Shown here: piece after piece, positions 15,945 to 25,320 of the stretch
Numbering within the stretch: the first letter of the stretch is position 1
How the letters are laid out: each line of letters opens with the position of its first letter
NCBI GenBank assembly: GCA_002387565.1
Contig: DGJT01000028.1
Coordinates: 40,203 to 71,247 of the forward strand
From: Akkermansiaceae bacterium UBA4589
GTDB taxonomy: Bacteria > Verrucomicrobiota > Verrucomicrobiia > Verrucomicrobiales > Akkermansiaceae
DNA: 31,045 bases
Reading direction: 5' to 3'
Notes under the pieces: generated by a model
Told to the model about the DNA's origin: nothing
Seen by the model: the letters and a program-made list of their open reading frames with translations, nothing else
Databases searched by the model: none
Position numbers and translations under genes: made by a program

Positions 15945-16649
15945 TTAACAGCAGCCTTTAACCTCTGTTTTTTCAAGTTCTGGCTCACAACGAATAAAGT
16001 GGTAAACAACTACTGCTACAATAGCGCCAGCTATAGGTGCAGCCCAATAGAGCCACAAATGCTCGAATTTTCCTGAGAATAGAGCAGGGCCTAATGAGCG
16101 AGCTGGATTCATCGAGGCTCCTGTGAAAGCTCCTCCAATAGCAGCATCAAGCATCACGGTGGCTCCAATAGCCATTCCTGCCATGATACCCACAGCCCTA
16201 CTATCTGTAGCCACAGATATAATAACAAACATCAGCATAAAAGTGAGAATAAATTCCCATACGAATGCTTGCCACACTCCTATTTCTAAATCCGCATTAG
16301 GCAAGGTTTCACCAAATGTTGAGGTCTCAGGCAGCGTCACAGCCAGTACCGCTACAGCCGCTATAGCACCTAAACATTGACTGAGTATGTAACCTAATAC
16401 TTCAGACCATAAGAATCTCTTATCCACAGCAAAAGCTAGAGTAACTGCGGGATTAAAATGCGCTCCGCTTACATGCCCTAAAGCGTAGATAAGAGCCATG
16501 ACCACTAACCCAAAAACGACAGCTATCATATGTGCTGGCATTACATCAGGCTTCAAGCTATGCAGCATAATGGCTCCACAGCCTGCAAAAACTAAAACAA
16601 AAGATCCTATAAATTCAGCTAGTAGTTTTCTGAATTTATTCATGTCCAT
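15945..16649 (-). CDS. Aquaporin, MIP family (NIP-like filter)
   Basis: A six-helix channel of 234 residues with the two half-helix NPA boxes, SGAHFNPAVT and GASMNPARS. The helix-5 segment before the second box, DAAIGGAFTGAS, has Ala where classic water channels such as AqpZ have a filter His. This resembles plant NIP-type channels that pass small neutral solutes such as glycerol or metalloid hydroxides. That is inference from one position. The chain ends in Cys-Cys after a short acidic tail. The gene follows the glycoside-hydrolase-like gene by 24 bp on the same strand. Two starts (ATG-GAC-ATG) are possible, two codons apart. Confidence 0.88.
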   Translation of the reverse strand: MDMNKFRKLLAEFIGSFVLVFAGCGAIMLHSLKPDVMPAHMIAVVFGLVVMALIYALGHVSGAHFNPAVTLAFAVDKRFLWSEVLGYILSQCLGAIAAVAVLAVTLPETSTFGETLPNADLEIGVWQAFVWEFILTFMLMFVIISVATDSRAVGIMAGMAIGATVMLDAAIGGAFTGASMNPARSLGPALFSGKFEHLWLYWAAPIAGAIVAVVVYHFIRCEPELEKTEVKGCC

Positions 16650-16673
16650 TTTTAACTTTGAATTTAGTTATGT

Positions 16674-17906
16674 TTATTTCCAGTTAAAAACTGTTTCTCT
16701 AGTTTCAATATTAACCTCTACGTCTAAGTATTTAAAGGAACGTTTATATACCCAACCATTTTTAGTTGCAGGCCCCAATGGTGGCCCCAAACGCTTATCA
16801 AATTCTGCATAGTCATCAATATTGCCATGCGCATCCGTGTATCCCCATGAGTAAGAAAAATAACTTTGTTCTTGAGCTGCTACTAAGTAGCAAGCTAGTG
16901 AAAAAGGTAACTTTTCTCTAGCGTAAGCTAATTTTTCCTCCATAGGTTTTTTCATGGCTTCTTTTCTAATCCACAGCATCTTATCATCAGGCCACCCTTT
17001 AACTGCAGTTATTTTTCCCTGTTCTGCAGCCATTTTTATAGACTCAATATCAGCCGCTATCATCTCTTTAGACGAACTGGAAAAAATAGTAAAATGCTCA
17101 ACCATAGCCCCATCGGTATAAGGCAAGTATTCTGGTCCTACTAAACCACGTTTATCTGAGTTAAAAATCCCATTAAATATCATTATTTTATTATCTCCCA
17201 TTTTTTGGCGAACAAGTGTAAGCATATTCTTTGCTGCTTCTTTTAGAACAGGTTTTTGGTCTTCGCCCCAACCAAGTTTGAGCCATCTAGGAGCCATAGC
17301 TTGTTCAACAGCGTCAATAAATACACCATCAACACCAGGCTCATTAGCTGCGCTAGCTGCAACATCTGACCACCACTCTTGAAACTCTGGTTTTAATATA
17401 TTAAATTGTACTAAATAATTATTTTTTAAAAGTGGTTCACCTGTTTTTAAATCTCTAAACACCCAATCTGGATGCTTATCAAATTCTTTATTTTCTTCAT
17501 AAAGATCATACCTTAAAGAAGTGTTCCAATAAAAGAGCACTTTAGCATTTGGATTGTACTTTTTGATGCGCAAGGCATCTAATGATGTCGCCATAGTCGT
17601 CTGTTTTGGATAAACCCTATCGGCGTGACCTTTTTCCATGCAAAAGAAATTAGAACGCTTAGCTATTTTTTCAATTTGCTCATCACTTAATAATCCGTCA
17701 CGTTTTGCAAAATGATAGTACAAAGGAACTTTATCCCAAGAAAACTCAGGGTAATAATCTGGAAAACTTAGTTTTGAGATTTCTTTAGTTATATTATTAT
17801 TTTCTGAATTAGCTGACAAAGGCTTCGATTTACAACCAACCAAAAAGTTAAATACACAAAGCGTAAAAATAATTGCTAACAAACGTAAAAAATAAGAAAT
17901 AAACAT
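16674..17906 (-). CDS. Glycoside hydrolase-like lipoprotein
   Basis: A 410-residue exported protein. An N-terminal hydrophobic segment ends in FLVGC (Cys25), a lipobox, so it is probably a membrane-anchored lipoprotein. The body looks like a TIM barrel: YYHFAKRDGLL, then NAKVLFYWNTS, and VDGVFIDAVEQ where the Asp would be catalytic. This resembles the hypothetical glycosyl hydrolase group GHL15 and GH114-related proteins, but no member match can be confirmed here. The region is more A/T-rich than neighbours, with many AAA, ATT and TTT codons. It is followed by the aquaporin gene. Confidence 0.62.
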   Translation of the reverse strand: MFISYFLRLLAIIFTLCVFNFLVGCKSKPLSANSENNNITKEISKLSFPDYYPEFSWDKVPLYYHFAKRDGLLSDEQIEKIAKRSNFFCMEKGHADRVYPKQTTMATSLDALRIKKYNPNAKVLFYWNTSLRYDLYEENKEFDKHPDWVFRDLKTGEPLLKNNYLVQFNILKPEFQEWWSDVAASAANEPGVDGVFIDAVEQAMAPRWLKLGWGEDQKPVLKEAAKNMLTLVRQKMGDNKIMIFNGIFNSDKRGLVGPEYLPYTDGAMVEHFTIFSSSSKEMIAADIESIKMAAEQGKITAVKGWPDDKMLWIRKEAMKKPMEEKLAYAREKLPFSLACYLVAAQEQSYFSYSWGYTDAHGNIDDYAEFDKRLGPPLGPATKNGWVYKRSFKYLDVEVNIETRETVFNWK

Positions 17907-17961
17907 GACTTCTAATTAATAATAATAAAAATAAAAAATAAAGTTAAATATTCAACTATAT

Positions 17962-18963
17962 TTAAACCCTTAATGAGCAACCTTTGGCTACAGCTTTAGC
18001 TTCTCTACCTATGAGTTGAAAGCTGTGTTCATCTCCTGTACAAACAGCCCAATCTTGGGTAGCAATTGCCATGACTGAATCTTGATTGGCTAAATCATAG
18101 AGCTTTAGATATCCCTGCTCACCAATTTTACAAGCACGTTTCTCAGACCAATTCCAAACTTGTACTCTACACCATGGGGGCAACTGATGCTTACCTGTAA
18201 GCCCTATGTCGTAAGCAGGTGAGCTGAGCTCACACATCCCATATTCATTAATAATGTGTGATTGAGACACAGCTAAATCCTGCTGAATAAAGTTGAGCAA
18301 ATCATCTCTTTGGTAGTCTTTGGTTTGACCTTTGTAACCTCCGGTCTCTAAAGCCCAGCTACCTTGTTTGAGAGGCATTGATTTACCTTCCAACGCCTGT
18401 TGCAACTCATGGTAAGCTAGAGCTGGTCCAAAAATGGCTATAGGTCCGTCTTGTTGTTGGATCATCTCTACTACTTTTTGATAAGCTGATAATTTTAAAT
18501 GTTCCAAGAAGTATACTTGCTCAAACCCTTGCCGAACTGCCAATGTTTGGAACATCTCAATGAGTGATGAGTTGGGGTCTCGTTGAGAACTGAGTGTCAG
18601 AAAAATAGCCGTATCTACATCCTTCATCTTTTGCGCTAAGCCAGCATGACACCAACCTTGCCATATAGATTCTCTGTAAACATCTAATGAGCGATGGTAG
18701 TGCTTGCCTTTAACCGCTCTCGTGGTCCCTGATGATTGGAAGTAACCTTGTATCTCCTGCTCAGCAAATGCAATGAGAGGCTCCTCTAACTTAAAAGCTT
18801 CTGTGGGGATGGCAGGTATTTGCTGCCATTGGCTAATATTCTGAGGATTGACGCCTTTGTTCTGACAGTACTTATGGTAGAGTTGGTTTTCTTGGTACTG
18901 TTTGGCAAAAAGCAACAGAGCCTGCTGATTAAAATCAACAGGCTCTGTAAATATATTAGACAT
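17962..18963 (-). CDS. LuxE-like acyl-protein synthetase
   Basis: A 333-residue member of the LuxE / acyl-protein synthetase family (adenylating superfamily). The phosphate-loop-like FQSSGTT (near 76-82) followed by a conserved HYHRSLDVYRES, the IFGPALAYH block, and INEYGMCELSSPAYD match the family. LuxE activates a fatty acid and passes it as an acyl thioester, but no luxA, luxB, luxC or luxD lies here, so bioluminescence is not implied. Family members also occur beside lipid, capsule or secondary-metabolite genes. Here it follows typA by 16 bp, so it is probably co-transcribed. The acyl substrate is unknown. Confidence 0.82.
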   Translation of the reverse strand: MSNIFTEPVDFNQQALLLFAKQYQENQLYHKYCQNKGVNPQNISQWQQIPAIPTEAFKLEEPLIAFAEQEIQGYFQSSGTTRAVKGKHYHRSLDVYRESIWQGWCHAGLAQKMKDVDTAIFLTLSSQRDPNSSLIEMFQTLAVRQGFEQVYFLEHLKLSAYQKVVEMIQQQDGPIAIFGPALAYHELQQALEGKSMPLKQGSWALETGGYKGQTKDYQRDDLLNFIQQDLAVSQSHIINEYGMCELSSPAYDIGLTGKHQLPPWCRVQVWNWSEKRACKIGEQGYLKLYDLANQDSVMAIATQDWAVCTGDEHSFQLIGREAKAVAKGCSLRV

Positions 18964-18979
18964 AGTTATGAACTATTTT

Positions 18980-20797
18980 TTATTTTGATTTTTTAAGCAA
19001 GCGCTTACGCTCATTAGGGTCTAAATAGCGTTTACGCAAACGGATATGGTTAGGTGTAATTTCAACCAATTCATCGTCAGCAATATACTCAATCGCTCTT
19101 TCAAGTGAGAATTTAACCGCTGGCGCTAATTGAGTAGTATTATCCTTGCCTGAAGCACGGTGGTTAGTGAGATTCTTTTCCTTAACTGGATTGACTAATA
19201 AGTCTTCTAGTTTTGAACTCTCACCGACAATTTGTCCTTCATAGATTTCCATACCTGGCTCAATGAACAGACGACCTCTAGCTTCAAGTGGTAACATCGA
19301 GTAAGTCATTGCTTTACCTCTAGCCATAGAGATTAGTGCTCCTGTATGGCGGGTCACAATCTCTCCTGCCCAATCATCATACTTCAGGAATAAGTTACTC
19401 ATAACACCATGACCACTCGTGATATTCATCAACTCAATTTCAAAACCGATAAGACCACGTGTAGGTATAATAGCTTCCATGTTAATACCTAATGAAGAAG
19501 GCTCCATGGCTTGAATAATCCCTTTTCTTGAAGAAAGGAGCTTCATAGTAGCTCCTTGTGCTTCTTCTGGGACTTCAATGAATAACGTTGAGTAAGGTTC
19601 TTGTTTCTTACCGTTCTCGTTTTCGATAGTGATTACTGATGGTCTTGAAATGAGGACTTCAAACCCTTCGCGACGCATTGTTTCTACTAATACTGATATT
19701 TGCATAATCCCACGTGCAGAAACATTAAAACAACCTGACGTATCAGTGTCTTCTACTGAGATAGAGATATTAGTCTTGGTTTCTTTGAACAGGCGGTCAC
19801 GAATCGCGCGTGATGTCACGTGCTTACCGTCCAAACCACCAAAAGGCCCATCATTAATACTAAAGCCCATTTGAACCGTTGGAGGATCGATAGATACGAA
19901 TGGTAATGCTTCGGCATCTTCTTGCTCAGCGAGAGTTTCTCCAATATCCACTTCTTCGATACCTGCAATACCTACGATATTACCTGCTTCTAATTTATCA
20001 GCTTCTTGTGCGCCTAAACCTGTGTATTCAAACATTTTAGTGACCTGCGCTCTAACTTTACTACCATCTTTTCTTAAAAGATAAACATTCTGACTCTTAC
20101 TGATTGAGCCTGATTCAATTCTACCGATAGCTACACGACCCACATAGTTATCCCAGTCAATATTACTAATGAGCATTTTAAATGGCTCGTCAGGTTGTAC
20201 GTTAGGAGCGGGCACTTCTTTGATAATCTCTTCTAGGAGAGGGATCACTCCCTCTGATTGGTCATCAGCCATGTTGCGCACAAAGAATCCGCTTTTGGCA
20301 CTACCGTAAATCACTGGAGCGTCAAATTGCTCATCAGAAGCACCTAAATCTAGGAGTAGCTCTAATACCTGTTCTTTAACTTTTTCTGGCTCAGCATGAT
20401 CACGATCAACTTTGTTTACGACAATAATTGGGCGAATACCTTCTGCAAGAGCTTTACGTAATACAAATCTAGTTTGTGCTTGAGGACCTTCATAGGCGTC
20501 TACAACGAGCAACACACTATCTACCATCTTCATCACACGTTCAACTTCTGCACCGAAGTCGGCGTGACCTGGAGTATCCACTAAATTAATAATGTAGTCA
20601 TTCCAGTGAATAGCGGTGTTTTTGGCCTTAATCGTAATCCCACGCTCTTTCTCTTGATCCATAGAATCCATGGCTCTTTCTGAAACTGCCTGGTTTTCAT
20701 GATAAACACCACCTGCTTCGAGTAATTTATCAACGAGTGTGGTTTTGCCATGGTCAACGTGTGCAATAATGGCTAAGTTACGAATTTTTTCTGACAT
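18980..20797 (-). CDS. typA: Ribosome-associated GTPase TypA/BipA
   Basis: A translational GTPase related to EF-G that aids 50S subunit assembly under cold and other stress. The 605-residue protein has G1 AHVDHGKTT (11-19), the switch region RGITIKAKNTA, G3 DTPGHADFG and G4 VVNKVDRD. EF-G-like domains II, III and V follow, with the family C-terminal region (GQIVGESS, and LRKRYLD near the end). All parts look complete. It is divergent from the PpiD-like gene. The intergenic region contains a 10-bp inverted repeat. Confidence 0.97.
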   Translation of the reverse strand: MSEKIRNLAIIAHVDHGKTTLVDKLLEAGGVYHENQAVSERAMDSMDQEKERGITIKAKNTAIHWNDYIINLVDTPGHADFGAEVERVMKMVDSVLLVVDAYEGPQAQTRFVLRKALAEGIRPIIVVNKVDRDHAEPEKVKEQVLELLLDLGASDEQFDAPVIYGSAKSGFFVRNMADDQSEGVIPLLEEIIKEVPAPNVQPDEPFKMLISNIDWDNYVGRVAIGRIESGSISKSQNVYLLRKDGSKVRAQVTKMFEYTGLGAQEADKLEAGNIVGIAGIEEVDIGETLAEQEDAEALPFVSIDPPTVQMGFSINDGPFGGLDGKHVTSRAIRDRLFKETKTNISISVEDTDTSGCFNVSARGIMQISVLVETMRREGFEVLISRPSVITIENENGKKQEPYSTLFIEVPEEAQGATMKLLSSRKGIIQAMEPSSLGINMEAIIPTRGLIGFEIELMNITSGHGVMSNLFLKYDDWAGEIVTRHTGALISMARGKAMTYSMLPLEARGRLFIEPGMEIYEGQIVGESSKLEDLLVNPVKEKNLTNHRASGKDNTTQLAPAVKFSLERAIEYIADDELVEITPNHIRLRKRYLDPNERKRLLKKSK

Positions 20798-20901
20798 AAT
20801 AAAATATAATAAGCTAGATTAGTGGGCTACAAAAAAGCTACATATACTAATTTTAAAGCACAAATCTCTGAAACCCTCTATAGTAAAACGTTTGCAAGGT
20901 C

Positions 20902-20942
20902 AAGAGTGTAACTATGAAAATCAATCCCCAATTTACACTCTT
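20902..20942. promoter_or_regulatory. 10-bp inverted repeat between typA and the PpiD-like gene
   Basis: AAGAGTGTAA (20902-20911) and TTACACTCTT (20933-20942) are perfect inverted arms separated by 21 bp, a spacing of about two helical turns centre to centre plus ten bases. It sits in a divergent promoter region of 255 bp. It could bind a dimeric regulator, or form a hairpin in one of the leader RNAs. The rest of the 20798-21052 gap shows nothing else clear. Confidence 0.4.
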
Positions 20943-21052
20943 CTCATTCTAAGTAAATCACTCTAATCATCACTCCTTAGTTTAGCCATGATTTTCCCCT
21001 TGCTTTTTGGTGTAAACAACTTAACCTCCCTAAACATTAATTTAGTCCAATT

Positions 21053-22594
21053 ATGATTTCATTTTTTCAAAAAAATACGTGGATTGTAGCCACTTTAATT
21101 ATTCTACTTATTTTAGGGTTTCTATTTACTTTAGACCCAAGTCAATCAGCTGGCTTACTCGGAGGACAAGGTACTCAGGTTGGTGATAAAAAATATAATA
21201 ACACTGAAATCCAAAAACTCGGACCACTTAGCCAACAAATTGCTTACCGTTTAAGCTACAATGAGACTGCCATGCGCAGTTTCACCACTGGCCTTAGTCA
21301 AGGTTTTGCAGAAGACAGAGGTTATGACTCAGGTTTCTACTTCTTCGTCAACCGCGTAGTAGCACGTCAAGGTTTTGAAAAATACGGTATTTCAATCCCT
21401 CAAGAACAAGTGATTGATTATATCAAAACCAAGCTCTTTGCTAACGCCGGTGAATTTGATGAAAAAATCTATGCAGATTTCACTAACAATTTGCTTATTC
21501 CAAATGGTTACAGCGAACAAGATTTACATGAACTTGTATCGGATGCGCTTGCTTTTGAACAATTGCAAAACATCGTCAGTTACGGGCTCACGGAAACATC
21601 TTCATTTATCAACAAAGGTCAGCAACATCGCTACCAAAAACTTGACTTATGGCTCATCGAAGAAAAAGCAAGCGACTACTTAACTGCGGCTAAAGAGCTA
21701 AACCCAACAGAAGAAGAACTCACCACTTACTGGGAAGCCAATCAAGCCGACTATCAATCAACAGAGAAACGCCAATTTGCATGGATCAAGCTCAAAGCAC
21801 CGCAACTCTCAGACAAAGAAGAGGATAGTGAAAGCAATCAGCAGAAAACTAAAGCCTTTCGCCAACTCACCCAAGAAGTATGGCAGCAAGCTTACGATGA
21901 TATAGCTAATTTCAAAAATGTAGTAGCTTCTCACGGCTTAACTACTACTGAATTATTTACCGTAGATACAGCTCCTCAAGAACTACAAACACCTACTGCT
22001 TTAGCTGGCACTATTGCCCAAGAGCTCTTCCTTATTGAGCTCGATAGCAATGACCCTCAGTCTGCACTGAGCAATCCAATCGCAGACAAAGAAGGCAATT
22101 TCTTCATCGCTAAATTATTAAGCGTGGAGCCTGCTGACACACTCCCTCTTGCAGAATGTAAAGAGGCAGTAACTAAAAACTGGAGAAACACTCAAGCTGA
22201 GCGCCTACTCGAGGAAGCTCTCCAAGCTGACCAAGACAAAATCACTCAAGGTCTAGCTGATGGCAAAGACCTCAACGAGCTTACAGCTGATTTCAATGTG
22301 ACCAAACTTCCTAGCTTTGGTGTACAAGATCCTTTACCTGAGCCTTATGATACGCGTGAGATTTTTCTCTTAGCGGGTAAAACTGACATCAAATCTTTTG
22401 CTGATGAATCTATCTTCACTCCAGAAGGAAAAGCCCTGATATTTGTCTATAACCGTCAACTCACCCTTGATGAGGAGCAATCCCGTGAGCTTGAACTCGA
22501 CCGTGATTTCATTAAGCTTCAGTATAAGTTTTCAGCTATCAATAACTGGTTAGCTCAGAAAAGAGATCCTATTTTAGACTCGTTTGCTAACTAA
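21053..22594 (+). CDS. PpiD/SurA-like membrane-anchored chaperone
   Basis: A 513-residue protein with one N-terminal membrane helix (about 9-26), so the bulk faces the periplasm. The rest is mainly helical and charged and resembles the SurA N-terminal chaperone domain as found in PpiD. The middle part (about 280-370) sits where a parvulin domain would be, but I see no clear parvulin catalytic pattern, so the PPIase activity may be lost. PpiD-type proteins help outer-membrane and secreted proteins leave the SecYEG channel. metG and pyrD follow closely on the same strand. The family assignment is moderate because the sequence is divergent. Confidence 0.62.
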   Translation: MISFFQKNTWIVATLIILLILGFLFTLDPSQSAGLLGGQGTQVGDKKYNNTEIQKLGPLSQQIAYRLSYNETAMRSFTTGLSQGFAEDRGYDSGFYFFVNRVVARQGFEKYGISIPQEQVIDYIKTKLFANAGEFDEKIYADFTNNLLIPNGYSEQDLHELVSDALAFEQLQNIVSYGLTETSSFINKGQQHRYQKLDLWLIEEKASDYLTAAKELNPTEEELTTYWEANQADYQSTEKRQFAWIKLKAPQLSDKEEDSESNQQKTKAFRQLTQEVWQQAYDDIANFKNVVASHGLTTTELFTVDTAPQELQTPTALAGTIAQELFLIELDSNDPQSALSNPIADKEGNFFIAKLLSVEPADTLPLAECKEAVTKNWRNTQAERLLEEALQADQDKITQGLADGKDLNELTADFNVTKLPSFGVQDPLPEPYDTREIFLLAGKTDIKSFADESIFTPEGKALIFVYNRQLTLDEEQSRELELDRDFIKLQYKFSAINNWLAQKRDPILDSFAN

Positions 22595-22635
22595 TAGAGC
22601 AGGACTCTTTACTCACTCCATCTAATTACAAATTT

Positions 22636-24216
22636 GTGTATTATTTAACCACAGCGATTGATTATACCAATGGCTCACCACATATTGGGCACGCCTACGA
22701 GAAAATACTCAGTGACATCCTCGTGCGTTACCAAAAGCTTAAGGGCACTGAAACATTCTTTCTAACCGGGGTTGACCAACACGGACAAAAAGTCCAACAA
22801 AGCGCAGAAAAAGAAGGTATACACCCTGCTACTTACGCTTCTAAAAATACCAAGAAATTTAAAAAACTATGGGAACAAGTTGGGCTTGATTACGATGGTT
22901 GGGCAGAAACTACAGATGATAAGCACAAGGCTTGTGTAGGAAAAATCCTGACTAAACTCAAAGAAGAAGGTCAGCTCTACAAAAAATCACATCAAGGTTT
23001 CTACTCAGTCCGCCAAGAGCAATTCCTCACTGACCGTGACCGCAACGAACAAGGTGAATTTGGTGCCGAATGGGGCGAAGTCGTAGAACTATCTGAAGAG
23101 AACTGGTACTTCAAGCTCAGCGATCACGCACAATGGTTACAAGGTTTTTTAGCCAAAACACCAGACTGCATCTACCCTAGCTCTCGTCAGCAAGAGGTTA
23201 TCAACTCTCTAGAGAAAATGCATGAGACAGATCTATGTATATCTCGACCTAAAGAGCGTTTATTCTGGGGCATTGAACTACCTTTTGATGCTGAGTATGT
23301 GACTTACGTCTGGTTTGATGCATTGATTAACTACCTCTCTTTTGCAGGCTATTTAGCAGAGCCTGATTCAGACCTACCTGATTTCAATCAAGTTTGGGAA
23401 CGCCCGGTACACGTGATTGGAAAGGATATTTTAGTTCCTGCTCACGCTATCTACTGGATGGCGATGCTCCATGCCTTAGGATTTGAAGATGAGCACATGC
23501 CTCAATTTGTAGTCCATGGCTTTTGGAATGCCAAAGGCGAAAAAATGTCTAAATCCATAGGTAACATCATCGACCCTAAAGAGCTCGCTGACACTTACGG
23601 TGTCGATGCTCTGCGTTACTATTTAGCTCGTGATATTCATACAGGAAAAGACTCAGACTTTATCCCTGATAGATTTGTGAGTATTTTTCAAACTGAGTTA
23701 GCTAATGACTTAGGTAATTTATGTAACCGCACTCTCAACATGACAGTGCGATTCTGTGAGGATAAAACCCTCAACACTCCAAGTGATTATACTTTAGTTG
23801 AGTTAGATCAGCAACTCCAAGCGAGCCTAGCTAAAACTAAAGAGGAGTACATCAAGTACATGGATACTTACCAAGTAGCTCTCGCTCTCGGAGCCATTAA
23901 CAAGCACGTGAAACTCTGCAACAGTTACGCAGAAGCCAACCAGCCATGGGCTCTAGCCAAAGACAAGGCCAATACGCCTCAACTACATAATTGCCTATAC
24001 CATATCATTGAGTCTTTAGCTCATATCGCCTTACTTCTCAGCCCTGTACTACCAGAAGCTTGTGCAAAAATACTTCAACAATTAGGCGCCGCCGAATTAG
24101 CACAAACAACACTGGCAGATATTAACTGGGGACTTATCCAGCAACCGCACACTGTCAACAAGCCTAAGCCTATCTTTCCTCGCATCCAATTGCCTGAAAA
24201 TGAAGATCCGGCGTAA
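22636..24216 (+). CDS. metG: Methionyl-tRNA synthetase
   Basis: Class I aminoacyl-tRNA synthetase charging tRNA-Met. HIGH is at residues 16-19 (in SPHIGHAYEK) and KMSKS at 303-307. At 526 residues it is a short form. The CP insertion carries YSVRQEQFLTDRDR where many homologues have a Cys4 zinc knuckle, so this enzyme lacks the zinc site. The C-terminal tRNA-binding (EMAP-like) domain is absent. Its start is GTG at 22636; no in-frame ATG is available upstream, and it is the only clearly non-ATG start in the window. It lies 41 bp after the PpiD-like gene, probably in one transcript. Confidence 0.96.
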   Translation: MYYLTTAIDYTNGSPHIGHAYEKILSDILVRYQKLKGTETFFLTGVDQHGQKVQQSAEKEGIHPATYASKNTKKFKKLWEQVGLDYDGWAETTDDKHKACVGKILTKLKEEGQLYKKSHQGFYSVRQEQFLTDRDRNEQGEFGAEWGEVVELSEENWYFKLSDHAQWLQGFLAKTPDCIYPSSRQQEVINSLEKMHETDLCISRPKERLFWGIELPFDAEYVTYVWFDALINYLSFAGYLAEPDSDLPDFNQVWERPVHVIGKDILVPAHAIYWMAMLHALGFEDEHMPQFVVHGFWNAKGEKMSKSIGNIIDPKELADTYGVDALRYYLARDIHTGKDSDFIPDRFVSIFQTELANDLGNLCNRTLNMTVRFCEDKTLNTPSDYTLVELDQQLQASLAKTKEEYIKYMDTYQVALALGAINKHVKLCNSYAEANQPWALAKDKANTPQLHNCLYHIIESLAHIALLLSPVLPEACAKILQQLGAAELAQTTLADINWGLIQQPHTVNKPKPIFPRIQLPENEDPA

Positions 24217-24252
24217 GCTGGCTTCATCAATTTATTACTTTTTACTAACGTT

Positions 24253-25320
24253 ATGTCTTTGATTAATGCTAGCTACCCTGCGCTTAAGCAGGCTCTATTT
24301 CTCATGCAGCCTGAACCAGCCCATGATGTGAGCCTCGGCATGCTCAAAGCTTTTGATAAAACAAAGGTACTTAAACTAATCACGAGCAAACCTATCCACA
24401 GCAACCCTGTGAACATTATGGGGTTACACTTCCCTAATCCTGTTGGACTTGCTGCGGGTTTAGATAAGACAGGTAGCTGTATCGATGCTTTTGCCCAATT
24501 AGGTTTTGGATTTGTAGAAGTAGGCACATTCACCCCCGTAGCCCAAGACGGCAACCCTAAGCCGCGTCTATTCAGATTACCTGAGCATAAAGCTCTCATC
24601 AATCGTATGGGCTTTAATAACCCAGGTATTGAGCAGGGCATCCAGAATATCCAAGCCTCTAAACTCCGAGCCAATGCTTCATTACAAAGAGTCAAGATAG
24701 GCATCAATCTAGGCAAAAACAAAATCACACCTAACGAGCAAGCCGCCGAGGATTACCTCATTGGCATGCGAGCCGCTTACACCACAGCTGATTACTTGGT
24801 AGTCAATCTCTCGTCTCCTAACACTCCTGGACTCAGAGATTTACAGGCAGCCAGTGCGACCCAAGACCTCATTCAAACTTTAAAAGAAGAGCAAAACAAA
24901 CTCGCACAAGAAACGGGTATCTATACCCCTATTTGTTTCAAAATAGCTCCTGATTTAGCCAGTGAGGAGATTAAATCTCTCAGCGAAGTCTTTCTCGACG
25001 AAGAATTAGACGGGCTTATTGCGACCAACACCACTTTAGATAGGAGCTCAGTTAATGGCCATCGCCATGAACAAGAAGCAGGCGGATTATCGGGAGCTAT
25101 CCTACATGAAAAATCGTGCTCAGTGATTAGCGCTTTTAAACAAGAGCTCGCTGATTACATACCTATTATTGGTGTAGGAGGTATTGACTGTGTCGCTAAA
25201 GCAGAGCAAACTCTAGCTAGCGGAGCCAAGCTCATTCAGATTTACAGTAGCTTCATCTACCATGGACCACAACTCGTCCATGACTTAGCTCAACTTAAAG
25301 TGAGCCAAGATTCGGAGTAA
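24253..25320 (+). CDS. pyrD: Dihydroorotate dehydrogenase (quinone), class 2
   Basis: Oxidises dihydroorotate to orotate in pyrimidine synthesis with FMN, passing electrons to quinone. The class 2 pattern is clear: an N-terminal amphipathic helical part for membrane contact, then PNPVGLAAGLDKTG, the INRMGFNN block, and NLSSPNTPGLRDLQ with the catalytic Ser near 187-188. ATNTTLDRS and GVGGIDC follow in the FMN region. At 355 residues it is full length. Its last 36 bases overlap the end of the convergent exonuclease gene. Confidence 0.96.
   Translation: MSLINASYPALKQALFLMQPEPAHDVSLGMLKAFDKTKVLKLITSKPIHSNPVNIMGLHFPNPVGLAAGLDKTGSCIDAFAQLGFGFVEVGTFTPVAQDGNPKPRLFRLPEHKALINRMGFNNPGIEQGIQNIQASKLRANASLQRVKIGINLGKNKITPNEQAAEDYLIGMRAAYTTADYLVVNLSSPNTPGLRDLQAASATQDLIQTLKEEQNKLAQETGIYTPICFKIAPDLASEEIKSLSEVFLDEELDGLIATNTTLDRSSVNGHRHEQEAGGLSGAILHEKSCSVISAFKQELADYIPIIGVGGIDCVAKAEQTLASGAKLIQIYSSFIYHGPQLVHDLAQLKVSQDSE

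Noticed and set aside
17962..18963. Bioluminescence cluster
   Set aside because: Only a LuxE-like gene is present; no luciferase or reductase subunits are nearby.
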